From contig DTXA01000301.1 of NCBI GenBank assembly GCA_012962735.1, positions 1 to 20,046 of the forward strand: a DNA stretch of 20,046 bases, given 5' to 3'. Position numbers and translations under genes: made by a program. Of this stretch, positions 13,157 through 20,046 are shown one piece after another. The stretch is from Candidatus Latescibacterota bacterium. GTDB lineage: Bacteria; Latescibacterota; 4484-107; B68-G9. A model generated the notes under the pieces. The model saw nothing but the letters and a program-made list of their open reading frames with translations, searched no databases and was not told the origin of the DNA. Each line of letters opens with the position of its first letter. Positions within the stretch are counted from its first letter, which is position 1.

Positions 13157-16100
13157 ATGGGGTATCTTTTGGGAATTGCGCTTGCTTTGAACGTCTCTTT
13201 AGCGGGAGCAAGGGTGTACGTGGAGGATTCCGGGGATTGGGGGGTCCGGCTGGTATGTGTTCCGGGGGAGCTGATATGGGCCCCGAGGGGGGAGGAGGTC
13301 CAGCCCTTGATGGAGGGGGCGACCCCTTCGGCCAGGCCCGGTGCTCCGATGGTGCCGACCTACGGTGTCAGGGTGGCGGTGCCCCCTAGGGGGAGGGTAT
13401 GGATCGAGAGGATATCCCTGGAACCGGACACTGTCCGGACCGGGGAGGTGGTTCCCTGTCCGAAGGTAGTGGAGCGGGAGGCCTTTGGGGAGGAGGTCTA
13501 TCGGAGGGACCCAGAGGTCTACGGCCGGGATGCCCCCTGGCCGGAGGAGCCGGTGGACCTGGAGGGGCCGCAGCTCTTCCGGGGGCTCCGGACCATGTTC
13601 GTGAAGTTCCATCCTCTGAGGTATAACCCGGTCCGACGCGAGGGGGTCCTGTACCGCAGGATGGAGGTCACAGTGCGCTTCGAAGGTGGGGGGGAGGCCC
13701 CGGGACGGACGGGAAACTTCCTGGAACGGGCCCTGTTGGAGGGTGTGGTGGTCAACCCGGAGCAGGCCGTCGGGTGGTTCGTGCCCTGGAGGGCCTGGAA
13801 GCTTTCGAGGAGCCCTTTCAGGGATGGGACCTGGCTGAAGTTGGGGGTCTGGGAAGAGGGGATGTACAAGGTTACGGGTTCTGATATGGAGCAGGCCGGG
13901 GTCGTGTTGGAGGAGGTGGACCCGAGGACGTTAAAGGTGTTCTACGGGGGAGGACTGCCGCTTCCACTTTCCCTCTGGGAGCCCAGGCCCGAGCTCAGGG
14001 AGGTGCCGATATGGGTGGAGGACGGGAGGGACAGCCGGTTCGATCGGGAGGACTACATCCTGTTCTACGGCGAGCCGGTGGACAGGTGGATCTGGGACGG
14101 GGCTGGGTTCCGGTATGTGCTTAACCCGTATACCTCCGAGAACGTGTACTGGCTCACCTTCGGTAGGGGGGAGGGCAAGAGGATGGCCCTCCGGGACGGG
14201 ACCCCTCGCTCCGCGGAAGTGCGAGAATTCTATAGGGAAAGGGTGCACCGGGAGGTGGAGCGGTATCCTCTGTACGAACGGTCGGGGACCGAATGGTACT
14301 GGGAGGTCTACCAGAAGAGCTCTAAGAGATATCCCTTTTTGATCTACGATGCGGCCTCCGGGGATTCGGTGCGGGTGAGGATGATGTTTTACAGGGCGCC
14401 CAGCCGTTTCGATGTGCTACTGAACGGGTCCTCTTTGGGTAGAGGGTATGCCACCAAATATAACCAGCCCTTCTCGGTCTCCGGGGTGGGGCAGTTCCGC
14501 AATGGGGTGAACACCCTGACCCTGGTCCAGATGGATTCAGTGAGGGTAATGCTGAACTGGATAGAGCTTGAGTACACCCGGAAGTTGGTCACCAGGGACG
14601 GAGAGTTGACGTTCACGGTGGAGGGTATTTCGGGACCTGTCGCCTTCCGGGTGCGGGGAGTAGGGGAGGGGGTGGAGGTGTTCAAGGTTACGAACCCGTG
14701 GGACGTGGCGAGGGTCGAGGGGGGCGTCCTGCGGGGGGATACTCTCGTATTCGGGGATTCGCTCTCCGGAGGACCGGTGAGGTACCTCGTGCTTCCCCCC
14801 TTGGAGTACCGGACCCCGGCATCGATCCGATCGGACCGGAATTCGAACCTCCGGGGTATAGGCGGGGCTGAGTACGTCGTGATAGCGCACAGGGACTTCT
14901 TGGAGGCCGCCGAGGATCTGGTCCGATGGAGGGAGGAGCAGGGGATGCGGGCCGTCGCGGTGGATATCGAAGATGTGTACGACGAGTTCGCCTGGGGACT
15001 GGAGGACCTGACCGCTATACGGGACTTCCTCAGGTACGCCTACGAAAGGTGGGACCCAAGGCCCTTGTTCGCGGTCCTTTTCGGTGATGGGCACTTCGAT
15101 TTTCGGAACCGCTCGGGCTCCAGCCCGCCGAACTTCGTGCCTCCTTACGAGGAGGGGGAAGTAGAGTCGGATCTGTGGTTCGGTAGCGTGGACGGGGACG
15201 ACCTCCTGCCGGATTTGGCCGTGGGGAGGCTGCCGGTGCGCACCCCTGAAGAGGCCAGGACGGTTGTGGAGAAGATCGTGGGCTACGAGAGCAGGAAGGA
15301 GCGGGGACCCTGGCAGAACAGGGTTATCTTGGTAGGGGATGATGACTGGGGAGGGATCTGGGAGCGGAATGCGACGGTCTACACCCGGGACACGGAGCTC
15401 ATAGCCAGGCGCGACATCCCATCGCAGTTCGACCAGGTGAAGGTATACCTTATGGAATACCCCCGGAACGCCGCCAACGAGAAGCCCCAGGCGAGGGAAG
15501 CCCTGATACGGGAGATAAACAGGGGGGCGCTGTTGTGCAATTACATCGGCCATGGGAACTATGACGTGTTGGCACACGAGCACGTGTTGAGGGGGTCGGC
15601 GGACATCGCCCTTTTGGAGAACGGATGGAGGCTTCCCTTCTTTTTCTTCTCCTCCTGCAGCAACGCCCGCTTCGACGACCCGGTGAGGCTTTCCATATCG
15701 GAGAGGCTCCTGTTGTCGAGGAGAGGAGGGGGGATCGGGGTTATAGCGGCCGCCAGGCTTACATTCCACGAAAGTAATGTGGCGCTGAACCGAGCGTTCT
15801 ATCAGGTGCTCTTTGGAGGGAGGGATATGCCGGTGGGGCTTGCCTTTATAGGCGCTACGGGCCGCATCAACCCCGACTTTCTGACGTCTCCTACTGGTGC
15901 GAGGGGTTTCGTCCTTTTGGGGGACCCGGCGCTCCGTCTGGCCACACCTCAGTGGGATGTGAAGCTTTCGGCTCCGGACAGCATAAGGGCACTGGCGGAG
16001 CTGAGGGTCTCGGGGGAAGTGTCGCGGGACGGAGCCCTGGCCGAGGGATTCGAGGGGGAGGTGCTCCTACAGGTGTTCGACTCGGCTAACATGGTGCGTC

Positions 16101-16939
16101 GGAACTTCGGCGGCCTCCCCCTGCGGTATCTCCTCCCGGGCGTCCCCCTGTTCCGCGGGGTGTTCCCCGTGAGGGGGGGAAAGTTCGAAGGTGTCGCCAG
16201 GGTCCCCAAGGCGATATCCTACGGGGAGCACTTAGGGCGGGTCAGCGCCTTCGTCTGGGGCGAGGAGGGAGATGGGGCAGGTGCCGTGGATTCGCTGTTC
16301 GTGGGGGGAACGGGAGCTGCCGCGGTGGACCGGAAGGGACCCGATATCCGCATAGGCTTCGAGGGCCAGGACTTCGGGGACGGAGACTTCGTACCGGCAT
16401 CCCCAGTGTTGGTGGTCGAGCTTGAGGACGAGAGCGGGATCAACATCACAGGGGAGCTCGGGCACGATATAGAGGCGTGGGTGGACGGGGAACGATACAG
16501 GCTCACGGATTCCTTCATGGCGCAGGGGGACTACCGAAAGGGGAAAGCCCGCCTCCCCCTGAGGGCTTTGAAGCCGGGCGCCCATGAGGTCCTGGTCAAG
16601 GCCTGGGACATCTTCAACAACCCCTCCAGGGCCAGAGCCACTTTCCGAGTTGCGGGGGAGGAGGTGGCCATCTCCGACGTGCTCTGCTACCCCAACCCCA
16701 TGGACGACCGAACTACCTTCACCTTCGTGCTGAGCCGTCCTGCCCGGGTGCGCATCCGGATCTATACGCTCTCGGGCCGGCTGGTGGACACGGTGGAGGG
16801 GGAAGGACGGGTGGGGTTCAACCGGTTCCCGTGGAGGCCGGAAGAGCCTCTGGCTGGGGGGGTGTACCTTTTCAAGGTAGAGGCCGAGGCGGGGGGAAAG
16901 AGGAGTTCGTACGTGGAGAAGCTGGCGGTTTACAGGTAA
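13157..16939 (+). CDS. Type IX secretion sortase, PorU-like C25 cysteine peptidase
   Basis: PorU sits on the outer surface, removes the C-terminal signal of T9SS cargo and attaches the cargo to the cell surface. The 1260-residue product opens with a hydrophobic signal (M-G-Y-L-L-G-I-A-L-A-L), has a long beta-rich N-terminal region with Y-x-L-N-P-Y-T-S-E-N-V-Y-W-L, then the gingipain-like C25 domain (about 572-930). Its dyad is visible: H799 in N-Y-I-G-H-G-N-Y and C834 in F-S-S-C-S-N-A-R-F-D. The end (about 1170-1260) is a T9SS-type C-terminal domain: Y-P-N-P-M, I-x-I-Y-T-L-S-G-R-L-V, G-G-V-Y-L-F-K-V. ATG 13157 directly touches GGGAAGG, too close for a normal Shine-Dalgarno; TTG 13148 would add Arg to the signal peptide. 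The same frame is open to 13004, across the leader RNA. Confidence 0.88.
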   Translation: MGYLLGIALALNVSLAGARVYVEDSGDWGVRLVCVPGELIWAPRGEEVQPLMEGATPSARPGAPMVPTYGVRVAVPPRGRVWIERISLEPDTVRTGEVVPCPKVVEREAFGEEVYRRDPEVYGRDAPWPEEPVDLEGPQLFRGLRTMFVKFHPLRYNPVRREGVLYRRMEVTVRFEGGGEAPGRTGNFLERALLEGVVVNPEQAVGWFVPWRAWKLSRSPFRDGTWLKLGVWEEGMYKVTGSDMEQAGVVLEEVDPRTLKVFYGGGLPLPLSLWEPRPELREVPIWVEDGRDSRFDREDYILFYGEPVDRWIWDGAGFRYVLNPYTSENVYWLTFGRGEGKRMALRDGTPRSAEVREFYRERVHREVERYPLYERSGTEWYWEVYQKSSKRYPFLIYDAASGDSVRVRMMFYRAPSRFDVLLNGSSLGRGYATKYNQPFSVSGVGQFRNGVNTLTLVQMDSVRVMLNWIELEYTRKLVTRDGELTFTVEGISGPVAFRVRGVGEGVEVFKVTNPWDVARVEGGVLRGDTLVFGDSLSGGPVRYLVLPPLEYRTPASIRSDRNSNLRGIGGAEYVVIAHRDFLEAAEDLVRWREEQGMRAVAVDIEDVYDEFAWGLEDLTAIRDFLRYAYERWDPRPLFAVLFGDGHFDFRNRSGSSPPNFVPPYEEGEVESDLWFGSVDGDDLLPDLAVGRLPVRTPEEARTVVEKIVGYESRKERGPWQNRVILVGDDDWGGIWERNATVYTRDTELIARRDIPSQFDQVKVYLMEYPRNAANEKPQAREALIREINRGALLCNYIGHGNYDVLAHEHVLRGSADIALLENGWRLPFFFFSSCSNARFDDPVRLSISERLLLSRRGGGIGVIAAARLTFHESNVALNRAFYQVLFGGRDMPVGLAFIGATGRINPDFLTSPTGARGFVLLGDPALRLATPQWDVKLSAPDSIRALAELRVSGEVSRDGALAEGFEGEVLLQVFDSANMVRRNFGGLPLRYLLPGVPLFRGVFPVRGGKFEGVARVPKAISYGEHLGRVSAFVWGEEGDGAGAVDSLFVGGTGAAAVDRKGPDIRIGFEGQDFGDGDFVPASPVLVVELEDESGINITGELGHDIEAWVDGERYRLTDSFMAQGDYRKGKARLPLRALKPGAHEVLVKAWDIFNNPSRARATFRVAGEEVAISDVLCYPNPMDDRTTFTFVLSRPARVRIRIYTLSGRLVDTVEGEGRVGFNRFPWRPEEPLAGGVYLFKVEAEAGGKRSSYVEKLAVYR

Positions 16940-16997
16940 AGGAGCAAGGGTGCATGGGAGAGAGAGCAGAGGATCTATAGCCAGAAGAGGAGGGAAG

Positions 16998-18026
16998 ATG
17001 TTCAGGTGGATTTTGATCGGAGCGTTGGGCATACTTCTTTGGACTTCACCTTCGCATGCCACGAACGAGAGCCAGGCGGCGGTGTTGTCCCTCTTGATCG
17101 AGCCGGGAGCGTGGGTGGGAGCTATGGGGGGGTCTTTTGTCACGCTCTCGCAGGATGTGCTGTGTACGTACTACAACCCGGCGGGCCTGGCAGGGCAGCG
17201 GGACAGGCAGTTGACCTTCATGCACACAAACTGGCTGCCTGCCTTAGTGAGCGATATGTACTACGAGTACTTCGGGTACTCGCAGTACTGGAAGGGGTGG
17301 GGAAACATAGGGATGGCGTTCACTTTCCTCAATATGGGCAAGCAGGTGTACACCACCGAGTACGGGGTGGAGCAGGGGACTTTCCACTCGTACGATGTGG
17401 CGCTCTCCTTCTCCTACGGGACCTATATGTCCCGGGGGCTTGCTGTGGGGCTTACGCTGAAGTTCATCTACAGCCACTTAGCTGAGATGGGAGCGGGTCA
17501 GGAGCGGGGCAAGGGGGTAGGAAGTTCTGTGGCTATGGACCTCGGGGTGCTGTACTACCCTCCGGTGCCTGGGCTTAAGGTGGGAGCGGCTCTGCGCAAT
17601 GTGGGTCCGAAGATATCTTACATAGACGTGGCCCAGGCGGACCCGCTTCCCACCCACCTCACCGTGGGAGCCTCCTGGAAGGTTTTGGATACAGAGTACA
17701 ACGACATTCTGGTGGTGTTAGACCTGTACAAACCCCTGGTGCGTAGGGAGGGGACAAGGCTGGAAGCGCTGTTCTCCGCCTGGGCGGACGAGAAGGGGAA
17801 GGAGGAACTGGAGCAAGTGGACGTACATCTCGGAGTCGAGTACATGTACAGTTCGTTCCTCGCCCTCAGGGCTGGGTATTCGTACGATAAGGACGGAGAG
17901 CTGAAGACCCCGACCTTTGGGTTCGGGCTCCGGTATAGCTGGATCCAGATGGACTACGCCTACTTCCCGGCCAGAGACACGGCCCTTGAGGACAACCAGC
18001 GGTTCTCTATAACTCTGCGGTGGTAG
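16998..18026 (+). CDS. Type IX secretion outer-membrane shuttle protein, PorV/PorQ family
   Basis: PorV carries cargo from the translocon to the PorU sortase and is a FadL-like barrel. The 342-residue product has a signal peptide (about 1-21), then the family opening A-A-V-L-S-L-L-I-E-P-G-A-W-V-G-A-M-G-G-S with D-V-L-C-T-Y-Y-N-P-A-G-L-A, corresponding to the A-x-x-x-M-G-G-A and Y-W-N-P-A-G pattern of PorV/PorQ. The rest alternates beta strands with many Tyr and Gly, and the last residue is Trp (S-I-T-L-R-W), as in BAM-inserted barrels. AGGAGG lies four bases before ATG 16998; GTG 16950 in frame is not preceded by a good site. The gene follows porU by 58 bases, so sortase and shuttle are made together. 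PorV against PorQ cannot be settled from this. Confidence 0.88.
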   Translation: MFRWILIGALGILLWTSPSHATNESQAAVLSLLIEPGAWVGAMGGSFVTLSQDVLCTYYNPAGLAGQRDRQLTFMHTNWLPALVSDMYYEYFGYSQYWKGWGNIGMAFTFLNMGKQVYTTEYGVEQGTFHSYDVALSFSYGTYMSRGLAVGLTLKFIYSHLAEMGAGQERGKGVGSSVAMDLGVLYYPPVPGLKVGAALRNVGPKISYIDVAQADPLPTHLTVGASWKVLDTEYNDILVVLDLYKPLVRREGTRLEALFSAWADEKGKEELEQVDVHLGVEYMYSSFLALRAGYSYDKDGELKTPTFGFGLRYSWIQMDYAYFPARDTALEDNQRFSITLRW

Positions 18027-18097
18027 TAGTTGGCCAAAAGTTTTCGAGGGCAGAAACCCTATTTGTCGCAGAGCCCCTCCTGGGACAAAGCCAGAAT

Positions 18098-18115
18098 TAA
18101 TATAGTGGACTGGAG
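18098..18115 (+). promoter_or_regulatory. AT-rich -10-like element and ribosome-binding site before the M6-like gene
   Basis: TATAGT at 18101-18106 matches the -10 consensus in five of six bases within an AT-rich patch that stands out from the GC-rich surroundings. No good -35 lies 16-18 bases upstream. GGAG at 18112-18115 is six bases before ATG 18122 and serves as the Shine-Dalgarno. If TATAGT is a real -10, transcription would start around 18113 and the mRNA would have almost no leader, so the promoter reading is weak. Confidence 0.25.
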
Positions 18116-18121
18116 ATATAT

Positions 18122-20046
18122 ATGTGGCTGCTGATGCTACTTTTGGCCGATTCCGTCTCTGCGCAGGACTGGTCAGTACTGGCGGTTCGGGTATCTTTCC
18201 CCAGGGAAGTGCCGGACGACCCCACAACCACTGGGGACGGGAGGTTCGATCTGCGTTCCCCCGAGGAGGCCGGGGGGGAGTACCGCCTACCTTTCGACCT
18301 TCCCCCACACGACCGGAAGTACTTTCGGGCTCATCTCCGGGCTCTCGGACATTACTGGCACACCGCATCGGGGGGTAAGCTCCGGATTAATTTTGAGGTC
18401 TACCCGGAGGAGGACACGGCGTCGTACAGGATGCCCAGGCCGTTGATCTGGTACGGGAGCGGGAGGGGGGATGAGGCCTCAAAGAGGTTGGTCCAGTTGT
18501 TCCGGGATGCGGTGACAGCCCTGGACTCGGCAGAGGATGTGGACTTTTCTAAGTTTCGGATCGTTGTGGTGTTCCACGCAGGTGTTGGGCGGGAGACAGG
18601 GGAATACAATGACATCTCATCAGCCTATTTGACCCCGGATGACTTCGAGCGATACGGGCCTGTGGTTGCCGGAGGGGATACACTGTGGGAGGGTATTATA
18701 CTTCCCGAAGCCCTGCGGCCGGATGGAATAGGGGGGCTCAACGGGCTCATGGCGAAGGTGTTCGGGTATGCCTTGGGACTTCCCGAGCTTTCCAACACAG
18801 GGGACGGCCTCCCAGCCTTGGGAGGATGGAGCCTTATGGACGTGGGATGGCTCAACCCGACGGAGATAGAGGGGAGGTTGGGTTGGGGGTTCGTGCCGTG
18901 TCTTCCTTCGGCATGGGAGCTTATGCACTTAGGTTGGCTCGAGCCCTTAGAAGTCGTACGGGATACCACAGTATGGGTTGCGGCCGCGCACCTTTCCGAG
19001 GTCCCCGAAGATGCCGTCAGGGCCCTCAAGGTGCCCGTAGGGCCGAAGGAGTATTTCCTGATAGAGAACAGGAAGGCACATTACCGCCAGGCAGAGCTTT
19101 CCGAGAGAAACCAAGTTTGGTTGTGGGTGGACAGCTACGACGCATCGGTACCCGGCTCCGGGGTTCTGATATGGCATGTGGACGAAGGGGTGATCTCGGA
19201 GCGTCCGAACGACCCCAACGACGACCCCCTGTCGAGAGGCATAGACTTGGAGGAGGCGGACGGGGATGAGGCCATAGGGAACCCCAACAGGGAGGGGAAC
19301 ATGTGGGGTGGGCCTGGTGACCCGTTCTACCTGGGGGGGAACTCCCGCTTCGGGCCGGATACCACCCCTAGCTCCCGGAGCAACCGGGGATGGGATACTG
19401 GAATAGAGATAGAGGTCCTCGACCCGCCAAGGGACCTGATGAGGGTGCGGGTTTCCTTCAGGAGGAATTTCCCCAGATGGCCGAAGGATGTAATAGAGGA
19501 CCTCAGCCACTCTGCCCCCCTGCCGACGACCTACGAGCTTCTGATCCTGGGAAGAGATAGGCTGTATATGCTCGGGCTTCGGAATATGTCCCTGCCCCTT
19601 CCAGTCGTTCCCTTCGGCATTCCAGCGGCCGGGGATATAGACGACGACGGGCTTTTGGAGGTGGCCTTTGTGGACAGCTCGGGAGTCCTTTGGTGGCCTG
19701 CGAAAGGGAGGTGGGATTCTGCGAGCGTCGGGTTCCGGCCAACTTCAGGGCCAGTTGTGGCCGATATGCTGCCGGAGGAGGGGATAGAAGTGGCTGTGGG
19801 GGGCGATGGAGAGGTGGCCTTGCTCAGGCCCGGAGAGGGCGTGGTCCTTCGGGAGGAGTTAGAGGGCCGTGTCTCCGGAATGGCGTTCGGGAGGGACGTC
19901 GGGTTGCTCTGCCTGACGGAGGAAGGGGGTGTGTTCTCGGTCAGGGGGGGGAGGGTGAGAAGGTTGTGGACCGGTGGGCTGGGGTGGAGTTCTGGCCCTG
20001 TGATCGGCGATATAGACGGCGATCAGCTCGGAATCGCAGTCCGATA
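18122..20046 (+). CDS. Secreted M6-peptidase-like protein with lost zinc site, 3' end outside window
   Basis: The open frame runs from ATG 18122 to the window edge (641 residues). A short signal peptide (M-W-L-L-M-L-L-L-A, cleavage near Q15) is followed by an M6 (immune inhibitor A) type domain: V-L-A-V-R-V-S-F-P, Y-F-R-A-H-L-R-A-L-G-H-Y-W, A-S-G-G-K-L, I-V-V-V-F-H-A-G-V-G, and G-Y-A-L-G-L-P-E-L. In active members this last block reads H-E-F-G-H-A-L-G-L-P-D-L; here K212, V213 and Y216 replace the two zinc histidines and the catalytic glutamate, so it should not be a protease. From about residue 500 FG-GAP/VCBS-like repeats appear (G-D-I-D-D-D-G-L-L-E-V-A, G-D-I-D-G-D-Q). Next to porU and porV it is probably a surface-exported T9SS cargo. 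A C-terminal sorting domain would lie beyond the window. Confidence 0.82.
   Translation, partial: MWLLMLLLADSVSAQDWSVLAVRVSFPREVPDDPTTTGDGRFDLRSPEEAGGEYRLPFDLPPHDRKYFRAHLRALGHYWHTASGGKLRINFEVYPEEDTASYRMPRPLIWYGSGRGDEASKRLVQLFRDAVTALDSAEDVDFSKFRIVVVFHAGVGRETGEYNDISSAYLTPDDFERYGPVVAGGDTLWEGIILPEALRPDGIGGLNGLMAKVFGYALGLPELSNTGDGLPALGGWSLMDVGWLNPTEIEGRLGWGFVPCLPSAWELMHLGWLEPLEVVRDTTVWVAAAHLSEVPEDAVRALKVPVGPKEYFLIENRKAHYRQAELSERNQVWLWVDSYDASVPGSGVLIWHVDEGVISERPNDPNDDPLSRGIDLEEADGDEAIGNPNREGNMWGGPGDPFYLGGNSRFGPDTTPSSRSNRGWDTGIEIEVLDPPRDLMRVRVSFRRNFPRWPKDVIEDLSHSAPLPTTYELLILGRDRLYMLGLRNMSLPLPVVPFGIPAAGDIDDDGLLEVAFVDSSGVLWWPAKGRWDSASVGFRPTSGPVVADMLPEEGIEVAVGGDGEVALLRPGEGVVLREELEGRVSGMAFGRDVGLLCLTEEGGVFSVRGGRVRRLWTGGLGWSSGPVIGDIDGDQLGIAVR

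Noticed and set aside
12981..13190. 69-residue ORF with basic and aromatic residues, overlapping rqcH and porU starts
   Set aside because: It contains both arms of an 11-pair inverted repeat and a full intrinsic terminator, overlaps both neighbours, and resembles no family I know. Kept only as a leader-peptide hypothesis, not annotated as a gene.
14537..15769. 410-codon minus-strand ORF opposite the porU-like gene
   Set aside because: It is proline-, arginine- and histidine-rich, typical of an antisense frame in GC-rich DNA; the + strand frame has clear catalytic motifs.
18040..18060. Small inverted repeat after the porV-like stop
   Set aside because: Only four or five pairs and no T-run; too weak to call a terminator.
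18685..19269. 194-codon + strand ORF inside the M6-like gene
   Set aside because: It is another frame of the M6-like gene, whose own frame is uninterrupted to the window edge and shows domain motifs.

Overview
The window reads as chromosomal DNA from an uncultured, Gram-negative bacterium of the FCB (Fibrobacteres-Chlorobi-Bacteroidetes) superphylum. The evidence is a type IX secretion (T9SS) sortase and shuttle pair (PorU-like and PorV-like), outer-membrane barrels ending in Phe or Trp, and a lipoprotein binding protein. The DNA is GC-rich and the genes use many AGG and ATA codons, which would fit a thermophilic candidate phylum (Latescibacterota or WOR-3/Hydrothermae types come to mind), but the lineage is inference. 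Every gene is on the + strand and spacing is tight: many starts overlap the previous stop (GTGA, ATGA, TGATG) and most starts have a clear Shine-Dalgarno. No stretch over 300 bases lacks a gene. I saw no tRNA, rRNA, CRISPR array or insertion sequence.

Region 1 (1-2686) is housekeeping: the 3' end of yebC, ruvC, ruvA (no ruvB follows), a membrane-anchored three-PASTA protein and smpB. Region 2 (2753-4875) is cell envelope: a secreted N-acetylmuramoyl-L-alanine amidase translationally coupled to a secreted DUF4159 protein. Region 3 (4935-7775) is a metabolic cassette: a lone EutN/CcmL-type microcompartment vertex protein, a phenylacetate-CoA-ligase-like adenylating enzyme, a TIM-barrel amidohydrolase and a double-ACT protein.

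Region 4 (7855-12988) is uptake: a porin-like barrel, a LivK-type lipoprotein, a LivH-type permease, then the ribosome quality-control factor RqcH/NFACT where livM, livG and livF would be expected. Two strong hairpins between the genes probably set their relative expression. The cassette with paaK, ACT and Liv genes is a recurring association and suggests import and CoA activation of an organic (perhaps aromatic) acid; the substrate is not shown.

Region 5 (12985-20046) is a T9SS module. A sigma70-like promoter starts a roughly 130-base leader with a long bulged hairpin and a near-ideal intrinsic terminator that ends 7 bases before the porU-like start codon. Then come porU, porV and a large secreted M6-peptidase-like protein that runs off the window. 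Its zinc site is lost: the HExxH positions read K-V-F-G-Y, so it looks like a dead protease used as a scaffold or adhesin. The leader RNA and the pseudo-protease next to its likely secretion machinery are the two most novel points.
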